Assembly: GCA_029532625.1 (NCBI GenBank)
Contig: JARFXM010000009.1
Span: 496,001 to 560,000 of the forward strand
Source of the DNA: Lomentospora prolificans
Taxonomy: Eukaryota; Ascomycota; Sordariomycetes; Microascales; Microascaceae
Length of the DNA: 64,000 nt
Direction of reading: 5' to 3'
The notes under the pieces are model-generated. The model did not search any database. It had not been told where the DNA came from and saw only the letters and a list, made by a program, of their open reading frames with translations. Of the stretch, positions 1 to 10,170 are shown piece after piece. Every line of letters begins with the position of its first letter. Position 1 is the stretch's first letter. A program made the position numbers and the translations under genes.

Positions 1-1353
1 GACATCTTCTTCAAGCTTGGCGTCAAGCTTTCTGGCGAAAACGGCGAGGTTGTTGTCACTAAGGCGAGCGTCGAGTGTGAAGGTGAGGTTACCGACAAGG
101 ATACCATTATGGATGGTGTCAAGAACCTCTTTGGCTTCGGAAAGAAGGACCAGAAGCCCCTCGGCGATGACGCCGCTGCTGATGCCGAGAAGCCAGTCGA
201 AGCTAGCTCTGAGGAGGCGGATTCTGCCACCGCTGACGCTGCCTCTGAAGAGACCCCTGAGGCTACTCCCGAGCCTCAGGCCGCTGAACCTGAGGGTGAC
301 GCAGCCGTCACTAAGGAGAAGAAGAAGCAGCTCGTTGTTATTCCCGTGGACTTTGCTCTTGAGAACACCGGTGTCCCAACACTACCCAAGGACCGCATCA
401 AGAAGCTCAAGGATAGGCTTAAGGCCTTTGACGCTTCCGACAAGGCGAGGGTACTTCGCTCTGAGGCCATGAACCAGCTCGAGGGCTACACCTACAGGGT
501 CCGTGATGTCTTGGAGAACGAGGACTTCATCACCGCCTCGACCGAAGATGAGCGCACCAACTTACAGAACCTATCCAGCGAGACTAGCGACTGGCTGTAT
601 GAGGATGGCGCTGATGCTCCCAGGGATGAGCTCCAGAAGCGATTGAAGGCTCTCAAGAGTATCGTCGAGCCCATCCAGAAGAGGATTGACGAGGCTGCCC
701 AGCGTCCCAAGGCGATCGAATCTCTTAAGGATGCTCTTAGCCAGACTGATACCTTTGTCGAAACTATCAAGAAGCAAATCAAGGAGTACGATGACTGGCA
801 CTCGTCAGCCTCAGCCGAGTCCGCTTCTTCCACCGAGGAGTCCTCCAGCACTGTCACAGAGGAGCCCTCGAGCGCGGGCGAGTTTGATGGACTTGAGGAT
901 GACGCCGCCGTGACCGCGTCTCCCAAGGCCCCCACCATGGGTGACGTTCTCGAGGACCGAGGCCCCGTCCCTCCTATCTACACGAGTGAGGATATCGGGA
1001 CCATTGAAAAGCTCGCTGTGGACATCAGGAAGTGGCTCGAGGAGAAGGAGCCCAAGCAGGACGAGCTCCCGCCCACTGCGGACCCCGTGCTCCTTGTCAA
1101 GGATATCAACTCTCGACGGGAGAAGCTTGATAAGGCCGGCATGGAACTTGCCATGAAGGGTGTAAAGAACTTCGAGGCCAAGAACAAGAAGTCGGGCTCT
1201 AAGAAGGCTAAGGCCGACAAGAGCGACAAGAAGGCCAAGGCTGACGAGAAGGCCAAGGAAAAGACCAAGGAGGGACCAACGGACGAAGAGATCCAGGAGA
1301 TGTTGAGGAAGATCCAGGAGGAGGAGGCTAGGGACACACATGATGAGCTGTAA
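1..1353 (+). CDS. LHS1: ER-lumenal Hsp70-family chaperone Lhs1/GRP170-like, C-terminal part (5' end outside window)
   Basis: The frame is open from base 1, so only the C-terminal 450 residues or so are present. It starts in the end of the Hsp70 substrate-binding beta domain (DIFFKLGVKLSGENGEV). A Glu/Ala/Ser-rich acidic insertion follows, then a long helical Lys/Glu-rich lid with YRVRDVLENEDF and PIQKRIDEAAQRP, a second acidic Ser/Thr-rich loop, and a Lys-rich tail. The protein ends in THDEL, an ER retrieval signal. An acidic loop, an extended lid and an HDEL tail are typical of the Hsp110/GRP170 branch. From family knowledge, Lhs1 is the nucleotide exchange factor for Kar2/BiP and helps protein import and folding in the ER. 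No intron is seen in this part. A canonical BiP is unlikely because of the long acidic loop and lid. Confidence 0.9.
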   Translation, partial: DIFFKLGVKLSGENGEVVVTKASVECEGEVTDKDTIMDGVKNLFGFGKKDQKPLGDDAAADAEKPVEASSEEADSATADAASEETPEATPEPQAAEPEGDAAVTKEKKKQLVVIPVDFALENTGVPTLPKDRIKKLKDRLKAFDASDKARVLRSEAMNQLEGYTYRVRDVLENEDFITASTEDERTNLQNLSSETSDWLYEDGADAPRDELQKRLKALKSIVEPIQKRIDEAAQRPKAIESLKDALSQTDTFVETIKKQIKEYDDWHSSASAESASSTEESSSTVTEEPSSAGEFDGLEDDAAVTASPKAPTMGDVLEDRGPVPPIYTSEDIGTIEKLAVDIRKWLEEKEPKQDELPPTADPVLLVKDINSRREKLDKAGMELAMKGVKNFEAKNKKSGSKKAKADKSDKKAKADEKAKEKTKEGPTDEEIQEMLRKIQEEEARDTHDEL

Positions 1354-2186
1354 ACGCAGCCTTGTAACGGATACGGTCTTGATGCACTTAGTTTTATTGT
1401 TTCGTCACGCTTTCCTTTTCTAGCATCTCACGAGAGATATAGAGGCATGGCATCGCCGGTGGATGCGGTGTAAATATCCCCCCTTTTCTGTTTCCGGACT
1501 CGGAGTTCTTGAGAGTCCTGCTGGTGTTTCTGATTTTACTCTTTCGCAAACTGTTACAATAGGCATTCTAAATGGGGTTTTTTGTTTTTCTTTTTTTTTC
1601 CTTTGCTTTCGATTTCATATGACGCGAAAGAGGAATTATGACAAGATTACAAGAAATTGGTCACTTCACCCGCTTGTCCAACTACGCAAAATTAATGCGC
1701 TGTCCTACGTGGATTGGTTACACTACGCTCGCTGTCTTAGAATGACTCTGGTACCAAAGAACAGCAATGTAGCAGTAGGCTATTTGCCGATAGCAAGAGG
1801 TTGCTTTTTTCACGAAGCAGACGAGTTGATACCCGATAGGCGACTCATGATCCCAAGCTTGTGCCGGCGTTGGCGTCGCCGGCTGTATCCCGGCCACACA
1901 ACCGGGTTGGCGCAGACGGGAGCGGGCGCCCGCCCTGCACCGTGACAGCAGGAGAGGAAACGTTTCCGAACGTAGGCGGGTTTGGCCAGAGGCGGGTGCA
2001 AGGTCGCACAGATGTACAAGAGCAAACATGTTGATGGGCGAGAAGGTAATGTGAATCGGTTCCCGCTGGCACTTTGACCTCGGACGACGCTGGTGTATAA
2101 GAAGATGGCAGGTAGCTCACCCGCCACCCTACTCATATGGGCAATCGAAAGACGCATTGGGGCAGAGACACCAATATAGATACGCA
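1354..2186. other. Intergenic: LHS1 3' flank and aspartic protease promoter
   Basis: No convincing gene. It holds the LHS1 3' untranslated region and the upstream region of the protease. A T-rich stretch (about 1575-1615) could belong to the LHS1 3' end. Open frames here are GC-skewed shadows without recognisable domains. Confidence 0.6.
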
Positions 2187-2834
2187 ATGGTACATCTTTG
2201 GGCGCTTTTGGCCGCGTTGGTAACGGTGCCGGCCTCTGCTTGGAGCGGGAGCGTGGCTGTCCCCGCGAGGCCGCCTAGTCGGATGGACGGCCTAACCGGG
2301 TATGTCTACGCTCATCGCAAATGGGGTTCTCGGGCACACGGTGGAGACGAAGAATCCGAAGCCGCCACGCGGGAGCGACAAGGTATGTGTTCTCCTCCCT
2401 GGTAGGGCCAAGCCAGAGATTCTGTATCGGTATATCGGTGTTGAGCACTGACTCTTATTGCAATGTGCTCTTCGCGCAGAGTTGTCGGATAAGCTCAAGG
2501 TCAAGAGCAACTCTGAGGATTCGTTCTTCACCGCGGAGGTGTCAATAGGGACCCCAGAGCAAAGGTTTCCGCTCATCATCGATACTGGCTCGGCAGACTT
2601 GTACGTTTCTCCAAACTGCCGGGTTAATACGATGTGGAGGAGAGGGCATTGGCTGCTGACATGGATGTAGATGGGTGTACTGGGCTTTCTCTGATTTTTC
2701 AGCACTGGATGAGAAATACCAGGAGCCGGCAGTGTATGATCCGAGACGGTCTTCTACGGCCGGCAAGATCCTGGGCGCAAAATGGAGAGTCCTTTACGGT
2801 AGGTTCCTTCAAACTCGGGTTCTCCCCCCTCCCC

Positions 2835-2890
<56 letters not shown>

Positions 2891-3795
2891 AGCTCCAAAA
2901 TACATTGGAACTGATGTTTATCCATCCGCCAGTGGACGGTAGCCAAGCCATCGGAGATGTGATCATCGACACAGTCACCCTCACCCCGTCCTTAAAGCTA
3001 CCCAAAGCAGGCGTCCAAGTGGCCAACGAAACAACGGTTAACATCGCCATGTCCGGCGTAAGCGGGGTCCTCGGCCTAGCCCGCAGGCTAGACACCAGCA
3101 TCATCGGGCCGCCCCTCCCGACGATCCGCGAACGCATCACCGACTTCCTCCCGGGAAGCGGGCGATACCTCTCCATAGACCTCAGGTCCAACAGCACAGA
3201 CGGCGCCTACATCTTTGGCGAGGTGGCACGCGACCTCTACGATGGCGACCTCGCCTGGTTCGACGTCGAGTCCAACCCGGACTTCTGGACCGTCTCGGTC
3301 ACGGACGTGCGGGTCGGCAACGGAACAGGGTCGGCAGGGGAGCGGTTAGGCAGGGAGCGGCTGGGAGTGTTCGACGCCATCGTGGACACGGGCACGACGT
3401 TGGTGTTCTTGCCGGGCGGCGTCGTGACGGCGTACTGGGCTGATGTGCCTGGGGCGCGGTTCGATCCCATGTTGGATTCTTGGATTTTCCCGTGCGCGCA
3501 GGGCGGGGAGTTGCCCGCGTTGACGCTGCAAATTGGGGAGGTGTTCGAGGCGGTGGTGCCGGGGACGTACATGGACTACGGGGAGATTGAGATTGGGGAC
3601 CTCTTGGAGAGCGTGGGGAATGCGGACGGCGGGTTTACCGGGTGGGAGGAGCCGATGTGCTATGGAGGCGTACAGCCGAATACGGGCATGTTTGTTTCGA
3701 TCCTGGGAGGGGTTTTTATCAAGAGTTTGTTTGTGGCGATGGATCTCGAGCATGGGAGGATTGGGCTTGCGAGGAAGAAGCTTGATCTGGATTGA
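2187..3795 (+). CDS. Secreted pepsin-like aspartic protease (family A1), 4 exons
   Basis: Exons inferred at 2187-2382, 2480-2600, 2671-2798 and 2933-3795 join in frame to 435 aa. The start is the ATG at 2187 because it opens directly into a signal peptide (MVHLWALLAALVTVPASA); an in-frame codon at 2157 would spoil it. Both catalytic motifs are present: DTGSADLW with Asp100, split across intron 2, and VDTGTTLVFLP with Asp300. The flap region reads LYVDGSQAIGDV, so the flap Tyr is kept but the usual following Gly is Val. The late IGDV, GVLGLARR and FVAMDLEHGRIGLARK stretches are typical of A1 enzymes. No GPI signal is seen at the C terminus, so a freely secreted enzyme is most likely. Intron 3 contains 52 consecutive A. 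The substrate cannot be told from sequence. Confidence 0.88.
2836..2887 (+). repeat. Poly(A) tract of 52 bases inside intron 3 of the protease gene
   Basis: An uninterrupted run of 52 A follows a C-rich stretch. It lies between donor 2799 and acceptor 2931-2932, about 45 bases before the acceptor. The true length is uncertain because such runs are prone to sequencing and assembly error. Confidence 0.95.
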
Positions 3796-5755
3796 GATGA
3801 GGGAGGGTTCGCATACTACTACTTACTGCTTTGGGGGTTCGTCTGGGGGTTTGAGGCAAGATTGATAGGATTCCTGATGGAGAATGAATCTTGTCTACTA
3901 ATTGAGCTCCCGTCCAAAGATTTATTATTCCAATGGGACACTCGAACCTCGAGTGGTGAGGCATCGTGAGCTTGCATCTCCCACTTACACAAGAGTTTTA
4001 GAGAATGGTGCCAAAGCAAACTCCCACAGAGACAGACATGAACACGCCTATAACAGCCATCCGGTATACTTCCAACGCACCTATAAGCCGTCACTTATAA
4101 AATTCCATTTCATCCCATGTCTGCCAACCGTCCCGCCCGCGTTCAAACTCATCTATTTTCCGTCAAACCCCCACGAACATGCCCAAACATTGCAGTGACC
4201 CCTGTATCTCGGCTTGTCACAGAGCTCGAATCTCTCGTCGGAAACATGCTGCGGAAGAAAAAGATAGGTAAGGCTTGACACACACACACACATACAAAAA
4301 AAAATTGCCCGCAAGATAAAAGCCGAGGAAGCAAGCGGCCCGGAAGCTGCCAGCCGAGCGGGACGCATCTGGCCACCTTTATCCATCGAGCCGCATTCCT
4401 GCAAAAGAAGGGACACCGGTCTCCTTCCAGTTGTCTTCCCCTTAGAATTGCGATGTAGACCAGAACAGAACTAGAGGCCAATCACATCTACAATGGGATA
4501 TAATATTTTTTATCGTCACATGCCTCCATCAGCCCTTCCCATGGTAGGATCATTTATATTTGGTTAGAGAGAGACGCCATTAAAACAAGATAACACTCAT
4601 AGATGCCTACAATTAGTTCCCCGCAGGTAAAATAGTTAAGGCGAAATAAGCCAATGTAAGATGAGGCAGGAGGGAAAAGCTGAGAAGCCCGACAACACGG
4701 CAGACCTTGAAGACCTTGCGGAGCAAAACGCCCCCGGCTTCAGTAGTCTCGAGGCCATGATGGGTAACCTCTAGATGCTATGCAAGTAGCTATCCCTCCA
4801 GATCCCCGTCTATCGCAATGTTCAAGCCGGAATTGACTTTGCACCACACATCCGTCCCTCAGGAAAGAAAGTAGCGCAAAAAATCCAAGCCGTAAAACAA
4901 AAAGCTTCAGACATAGGAAGTCACCCTCCCCCCCCCCATCTATATATTATTGTCCACGTTGAGGAAGAAGGGATTCCTCCCAAAAACCAATTCACGAAAA
5001 ACATCCTGATGCCATGCCTCCCACACACAAAATCCTACAGCAGGCCGTTTCCCTATCTGCGGGGGCATGGAATCCATACCTCTTGCCAGGATGTTGGGAT
5101 ATTAGCAAGAAGTAAGGATACAAGGGGTATCGTCTTGCCACCGCAGCGGCCGCCGTTTCCTAGTCGCACCATGTCGTCGAATAAAAATGTATATAAAAAT
5201 CGTTCATCGTACCGAGGTCGTAGTTGAGTTTGTTTGCCCGCCCATTCGAAAAAAAAGATGTATATGCTGCCAGAAAGGTTTGCTCCGTTGGAAGGTGTAA
5301 GGGTAGGCCAAGCGAAGCCAGAAAAGTAGACCAAGCCCTTCGTGCATGTAATATTAAAACCGAGTAGTCTATCGAATCAAGTTGAGAGAAGCGCTTTGAA
5401 AGAATCCGAAAGTCCATGGTTCGATGGGTTGGATTGAGCGAATTAGGCCGATTGTTTAGATCTGGTCCTCGTGGTCGCCATCTATCGCGGGAGCAGCAAC
5501 AAATGACCAAAAGTCAGCAGACAATTCTCATCTCTCTTTGCCCGTTGTGTGCATATGTGCATGGGTGTATGGCTCATTGGGGATTCTCATCACGTCTTCA
5601 TCCCATTCCTCCTCTTTCTACAGCTCAAGTGGGTATCGGGTATATATAAAGTGTCTGTCATCTCTCTCTCTCTCTCTCTTTCTCTCTTTCTCCTTTATCT
5701 CATTCCTACACGCACCGCTCTCTGCATTGTATACATGACGGGGCTTCTCATGGAT
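3796..5755. other. Intergenic between convergent genes, about 2 kb
   Basis: It lies between the 3' end of the protease (+) and the 3' end of the coiled-coil gene (-). I see no gene. It holds simple repeats: a CA run at 4279-4292, an A run near 4296-4304, a C run near 4928-4937, and a CT microsatellite at 5661-5692. Confidence 0.6.
5661..5692 (+). repeat. CT microsatellite
   Basis: About 32 bases of almost pure CT dinucleotides with a few TTT interruptions, just downstream of the minus-strand coiled-coil gene. Confidence 0.9.
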
Positions 5756-6504
5756 TTATCGCCGAGGAGCATGGGGATGGGCGACGTCGTCATCTTCGAG
5801 GTCAGCCCGGTTCACGACTTCGTATTCACCTTCACTGGCCACTGGAGTGGGCGGCATGTCTCCCGCGCTAGGCGCAGGCCTGGCGGTCATGGAGCTTCCG
5901 GGGCGGGACTTGCTCTTTTGAAACTGCTCCTCGACTTGTCGGGGTTGCTGGGCGTTTTGCGCGTGCTCCGACTCAGCCTCGGCGCCGGCGGCGTCGACGA
6001 GGTTGGGATCGTAGTTGGGGATACCCTGACGGGATAACCTCGCCTTGGAACGGCGGAGACGCTCCTCCATTTCGCGGATGCGTTTCTCAAGGGCCTCGAG
6101 CTCGCTCGTCTGTTGGTTGACGGTTTGCTTACTGCAGAATGCCGCGAAAGGCCATGTTAGCTCTCGGGCAACAAGCTTGGCCACTGAGAAAGGATACTAG
6201 ACGGCTACGTACTGCTTATCGACCTGCTGGTCGAGATCGGCGACGCTGTTATCGATCTTGAAGATGTCCATTAGCTCTGCAGAGAAAGAGCGCGCAATAG
6301 TTCTATCAAACAAGTTAGCGAATTCGGCGAGCTATGTCAAAAGTAAGAGCGGCCACATCAGTGCGCCATGCCGTCTGGTCTCAGAGCGTAGACAGTCGGG
6401 TGGTGGAGAAGCCAGAGAGCAGTGAGGCTAGAAACTCACGATTGGGGCCGGCGGCCATTGGGCTTCCAGTCACGGTCGAGTTCTTCATCGGTGAAAGAAG
6501 TCAT
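5756..6504 (-). CDS. Small coiled-coil protein of unknown function, 3 exons
   Basis: Exons inferred at 6504-6440, 6302-6213 and 6131-5756 join in frame to 176 aa, starting MTSFTDEELDRDWKPNGRRP. Donors GTGAGT and GTACGT and acceptors TAG and CAG are all present. The middle part, about residues 25-90, is a predicted coiled coil with heptad-like Leu and Glu/Arg (LEALEKRIREMEERLRRSK). A short RQGIPNYDPNLVD motif follows, then a disordered, acidic, Pro-rich tail ending PHAPRR. There is no signal peptide or TM segment, so it is likely cytosolic or nuclear. I do not recognise a family. It could be a small subunit of a larger complex, but nothing in the sequence proves that. Confidence 0.7.
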
Positions 6505-9500
6505 CTTGGGCGGTGGATTGGTATACTGAAGAATAGGCGTAGCTGTTGTGATGTGTATTATGGCAAGAGCAAGAGCAAGAGCAAGTTGTAGCTAAAGCTT
6601 CGCAAAGGTCAAGCAAAAAAACGTCTTGTTGAATGTACAGATGGGAGCGATAAGAAAAGGGGGAAGAGAATAGTCGATTGCCGGCTGAATATAATCTGAA
6701 AAAAAAGAAAGAGTCAGGTTCACTGGGAACAGGCAAGGGGTTGGTGGATCTGGGGGAGCAGATGAGATGGATGTGCAAGGTTGCAAGGTTAGGTTGTAAG
6801 ATTCACGGGGCCTCAGGGGAGAGAGGTGGAGGGGTTCCAGCAAGCGATTGCTGGCGGGTGTGGTCCAAGTCAGGACCAGCACAATGCATTGTCTGTGGTG
6901 GATATTGATCCCAGTAGAAGCGGGCAAAAGACGGTAATGCGCTCCTGGGATAAGATGGGGTCGCAGCCAAACAAGGTAGGGTCTTATTACCTGAAGCCTG
7001 GGTCAATTCGTGCCCTGGGTATTATTATTGTATCAATAGAGGAAGCAAGATGGGGTAAGAGAAAAAAGGGGATCGACAGTCTTGCGGCAAGGGGGAAAGC
7101 GGAGAGACGAAATGGGATGGGATCTAACACAAGTTATAGGATGGGCGTGTGCCATACAAGTACTTGGAGCTAGCCCGATCCCAGGCAGGGCATAAAACGC
7201 CTTGTTCGATTTGAGGAGGCGCACAAATTGGGTAAGATGAAGGGTGACCTGTTAGGATGACCTTGTTGAAGACAGCATGATGCAAGGTAGTGATGGAAGG
7301 CAGAGCCTTGTCCTCTGTGGAGAGGCCTCAGTTCTCGTTTCTCATGGAGTGGCCAGCTGATTTATGCGAAGCCTGGCGAATCCAGTCGATACTGGCGGAT
7401 GGAATAATATCCAGATCCCAAGAAGGTAGTGGCTCGCGGCGAGATTGTGCAGCCAGCCTGGGACTCATCATCTCGCATGTTCCACCACTGGTGCTCCATA
7501 ACGCAAAAGCCGTCAAGGTGCTGGAAATTAAGCAGCAAGGGAACGTTTGGGAGCTCCCCACTAATCCGGTCAGTTAATTACTGGTGCTCCGCGCTGCTAA
7601 TAAACTACTTGTTGACTAGTAATAATATAGCGAATGCGACTTGAACGCCATCTCCATAATCGCGGGACGACGGTCAAGGGGCCAAGGACCAAAAGGATTA
7701 GTGTCATTTCTCCTTTGGGCGACTCTATCCTCTTTCTGGCAGGAGTTGGCCATCAAAGGGCCCGTAGATGACGATGTCTCTTGATCGGTTATGGCCTCCA
7801 CACGCGAAAACAGAGTTTCGGGAGGTCTCATTCTTGAAAAACTTACAGGGACCCTTTCTGCCTGTGAAGATCTCAGGTAGACTCCATATGTTGCCAGGCG
7901 GACATGGAGATGTGCAGATAAAACGGGCCACTGATACATGGTCTTGATTGGGCGAGCGATACGTATCTGTATCTACATTGTACACGTCTTAATAGTCGGC
8001 TGCCGGAAGTGTTCTGTTCTGCGACTGCCAAATGACTGATGATTGACATTTGGCGAATTTGACCTTCATCTTGGCGTAATGACGAAGTCATGGGGGGTGG
8101 AAATTGAGGCCTTACAACGGGGCCAATGACGGCGTTGTCTCAAACTAATCTGGGCCGCCGAGACTCCGCTGACGGCAACACTTGACTGCCCTACATTCCC
8201 TAATTATGTATTTGCGAACTAATCTTCAGTGCTGAGAGTGAGAGGGGAATAATAGGCAACAACTCGTTTGGAATCGTGCTTGCGAAAACGACCCAAGGAA
8301 GTTGAGGCTATCGACAGGGACTGCGCGTCCTGCAAATATTGAAGTGGGTGGTGCAGCGCATGCTCTGTTCCGCCTGGCTGAAAGGCGCTGTCAAAATTGG
8401 GATCACGCTTGAGGAAAGTGGAGGGGGTCTTGTCAGAACAACTTTATGCATGAAGGTCCCGACGGAACAAATTCGACATGCAGGGTGCGGGTTGGGGTGT
8501 GGAAGGTGCAGCTGGTCAATTGCTCCACTCCACTTCCTTTTTTTCGACTCTTCTGGTGAGCGAAGCTTCCACATCTCCCTTCCCTAGGTGGAGTACCTCA
8601 GCACTCATGCCTAAAAACATTTAGGAAAAGTATATCTACATTGGACGAGGGCGACCACAGCCAGCATCATGAGTCCGTCCCTCAGCTTTCGAGGTACGAT
8701 TCAATGTCTCGTGTGCACAGGCCCCATTTCATGGCATTCGTGTATACTTGCCTTGGCGCGTGCATTTTCTACTTCACACACAGCCAAGCGCTGGCTGGAA
8801 AGCCCGACCAGGCAGATCCGAGACCCCATTGCATTCAGGTACATATCCCATCTGCGCTGCCAGCTATCCGATGCACCCCGAGTTTTGGCTTGTGCCATCG
8901 CTGTGTGTCAGCCTTGTAAATCCTCAGCTGAATCGTCATGCCTCGCCCGGCGACATCGACACTCTTCAGCACGCAAACATCGGCCCATGGGCGATCAAGC
9001 CACCATTGACTAGCCCCGAGTTTAGTCAACCGGGAAGCCAAAGACAGAAAGAAATACCACTGTTCTTGCAGTCTAGACCGCTGTCCGCAAGTAGGGATGT
9101 CAATCCCCGTGCTTGTCCCAAAGCTGTGGACCTAGGCGGTCGCCGTTGACTTGTTCTCTCGTTGCTTCCAATTGCTTCTAAGCGACCGCGAGCATCTATC
9201 ATGAGCACATGATCGGAGAATGCACTGGAGAAGTGTCTTGGGGCACTTTGGGTTGCACATTGAGGCTACCAGCGTATTATACAAACACTTCATTTTTTTA
9301 CGCCTAGGCTCTACCTTCGTAACCTGGTTTTACGCCACGAGCCAGTTCTTGGTCTCGACATCTCCATGCCACCCACTTTGAAATGTTTGGTTTATCATAA
9401 ATGGTACACGCACATCCTCCGGCAGCGGGTAATGGATGATGGGCTCGGGACTCCATGTAGCCCGAGAAATCATGACGAAGTCACCCTAGCCATTTTCTTC

Positions 9501-10170
9501 CTTTCCATACATTCACGGTTGCCTGTTCATTCGGAAAAAGTATAGGGCCGTTCGTCGACATACTATGACCAGACCGAGTGCTACGTTTATATCCTTGTCC
9601 GTGGAACGGAGTCATGCAGGTCGCATGGAGCTGCCAGGTGAAAGGGTTTGCGAGTGTCGACAGGTGGATGATTGGGCTTAGAGTCACGTGACGGAATACT
9701 TATTTCTTGTCGTTTCGTTACCAAATCCATGTCATTCTCCATAGCTTTCGACTTCTTCCAGCCACTGCAAACCATCCATTTCAATACACCAGATCGCCCG
9801 CCTTTCCACGTTCGCCTACTAATAATGCCACTCTTTCCGCGCCATAGGTAACCAACTCTCAGCCCAGTGCTTATCAAATCCCATCCATCGACAGCTCTTT
9901 TTCACGTGATCATCGGCGAAATCTTTGCTTCCATCCATCGCGACAGCAAAACAATAAGCTTCAAACAATTAATAGGACCGACGACGATCCATCGCTACTC
10001 GTCTATCGTTAATCACTGTGCGCGCCTTATCTCGCCATCGCCTTGGACCGACTGTGCCATTTCCCGCATCTTCCTCTCTGATTCGAACCGTCCGTAAAAG
10101 CATTGGCGCGTACAAGGAGGCCACCTCTTTCTGCTGCTCGTGCACTCGACTGCCTCGATTCGCGCTCTTT
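6505..10170. other. Long divergent intergenic region, about 3.7 kb
   Basis: It lies between the start of the coiled-coil gene (-) and the first ATG of the bromodomain gene (+). A GCAAGA hexamer repeat lies at about 6562-6584, just upstream of the coiled-coil gene. Several 70-130-codon frames (for example 8669-9013) lack recognisable domains and conserved-looking splice structure. I see no gene I would defend. Confidence 0.5.

Noticed and set aside
1463..1945. 160-codon plus-strand frame after LHS1
   Set aside because: Mixed UTR-like sequence with a T run and no domain.
8669..9013. 114-codon plus-strand frame starting with ATG
   Set aside because: No domain, no signal, overlapping frames of equal quality; probably chance.
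10018..10170. N-terminal extension of the bromodomain protein
   Set aside because: The frame begins at GTG; the first ATG is at 10171.
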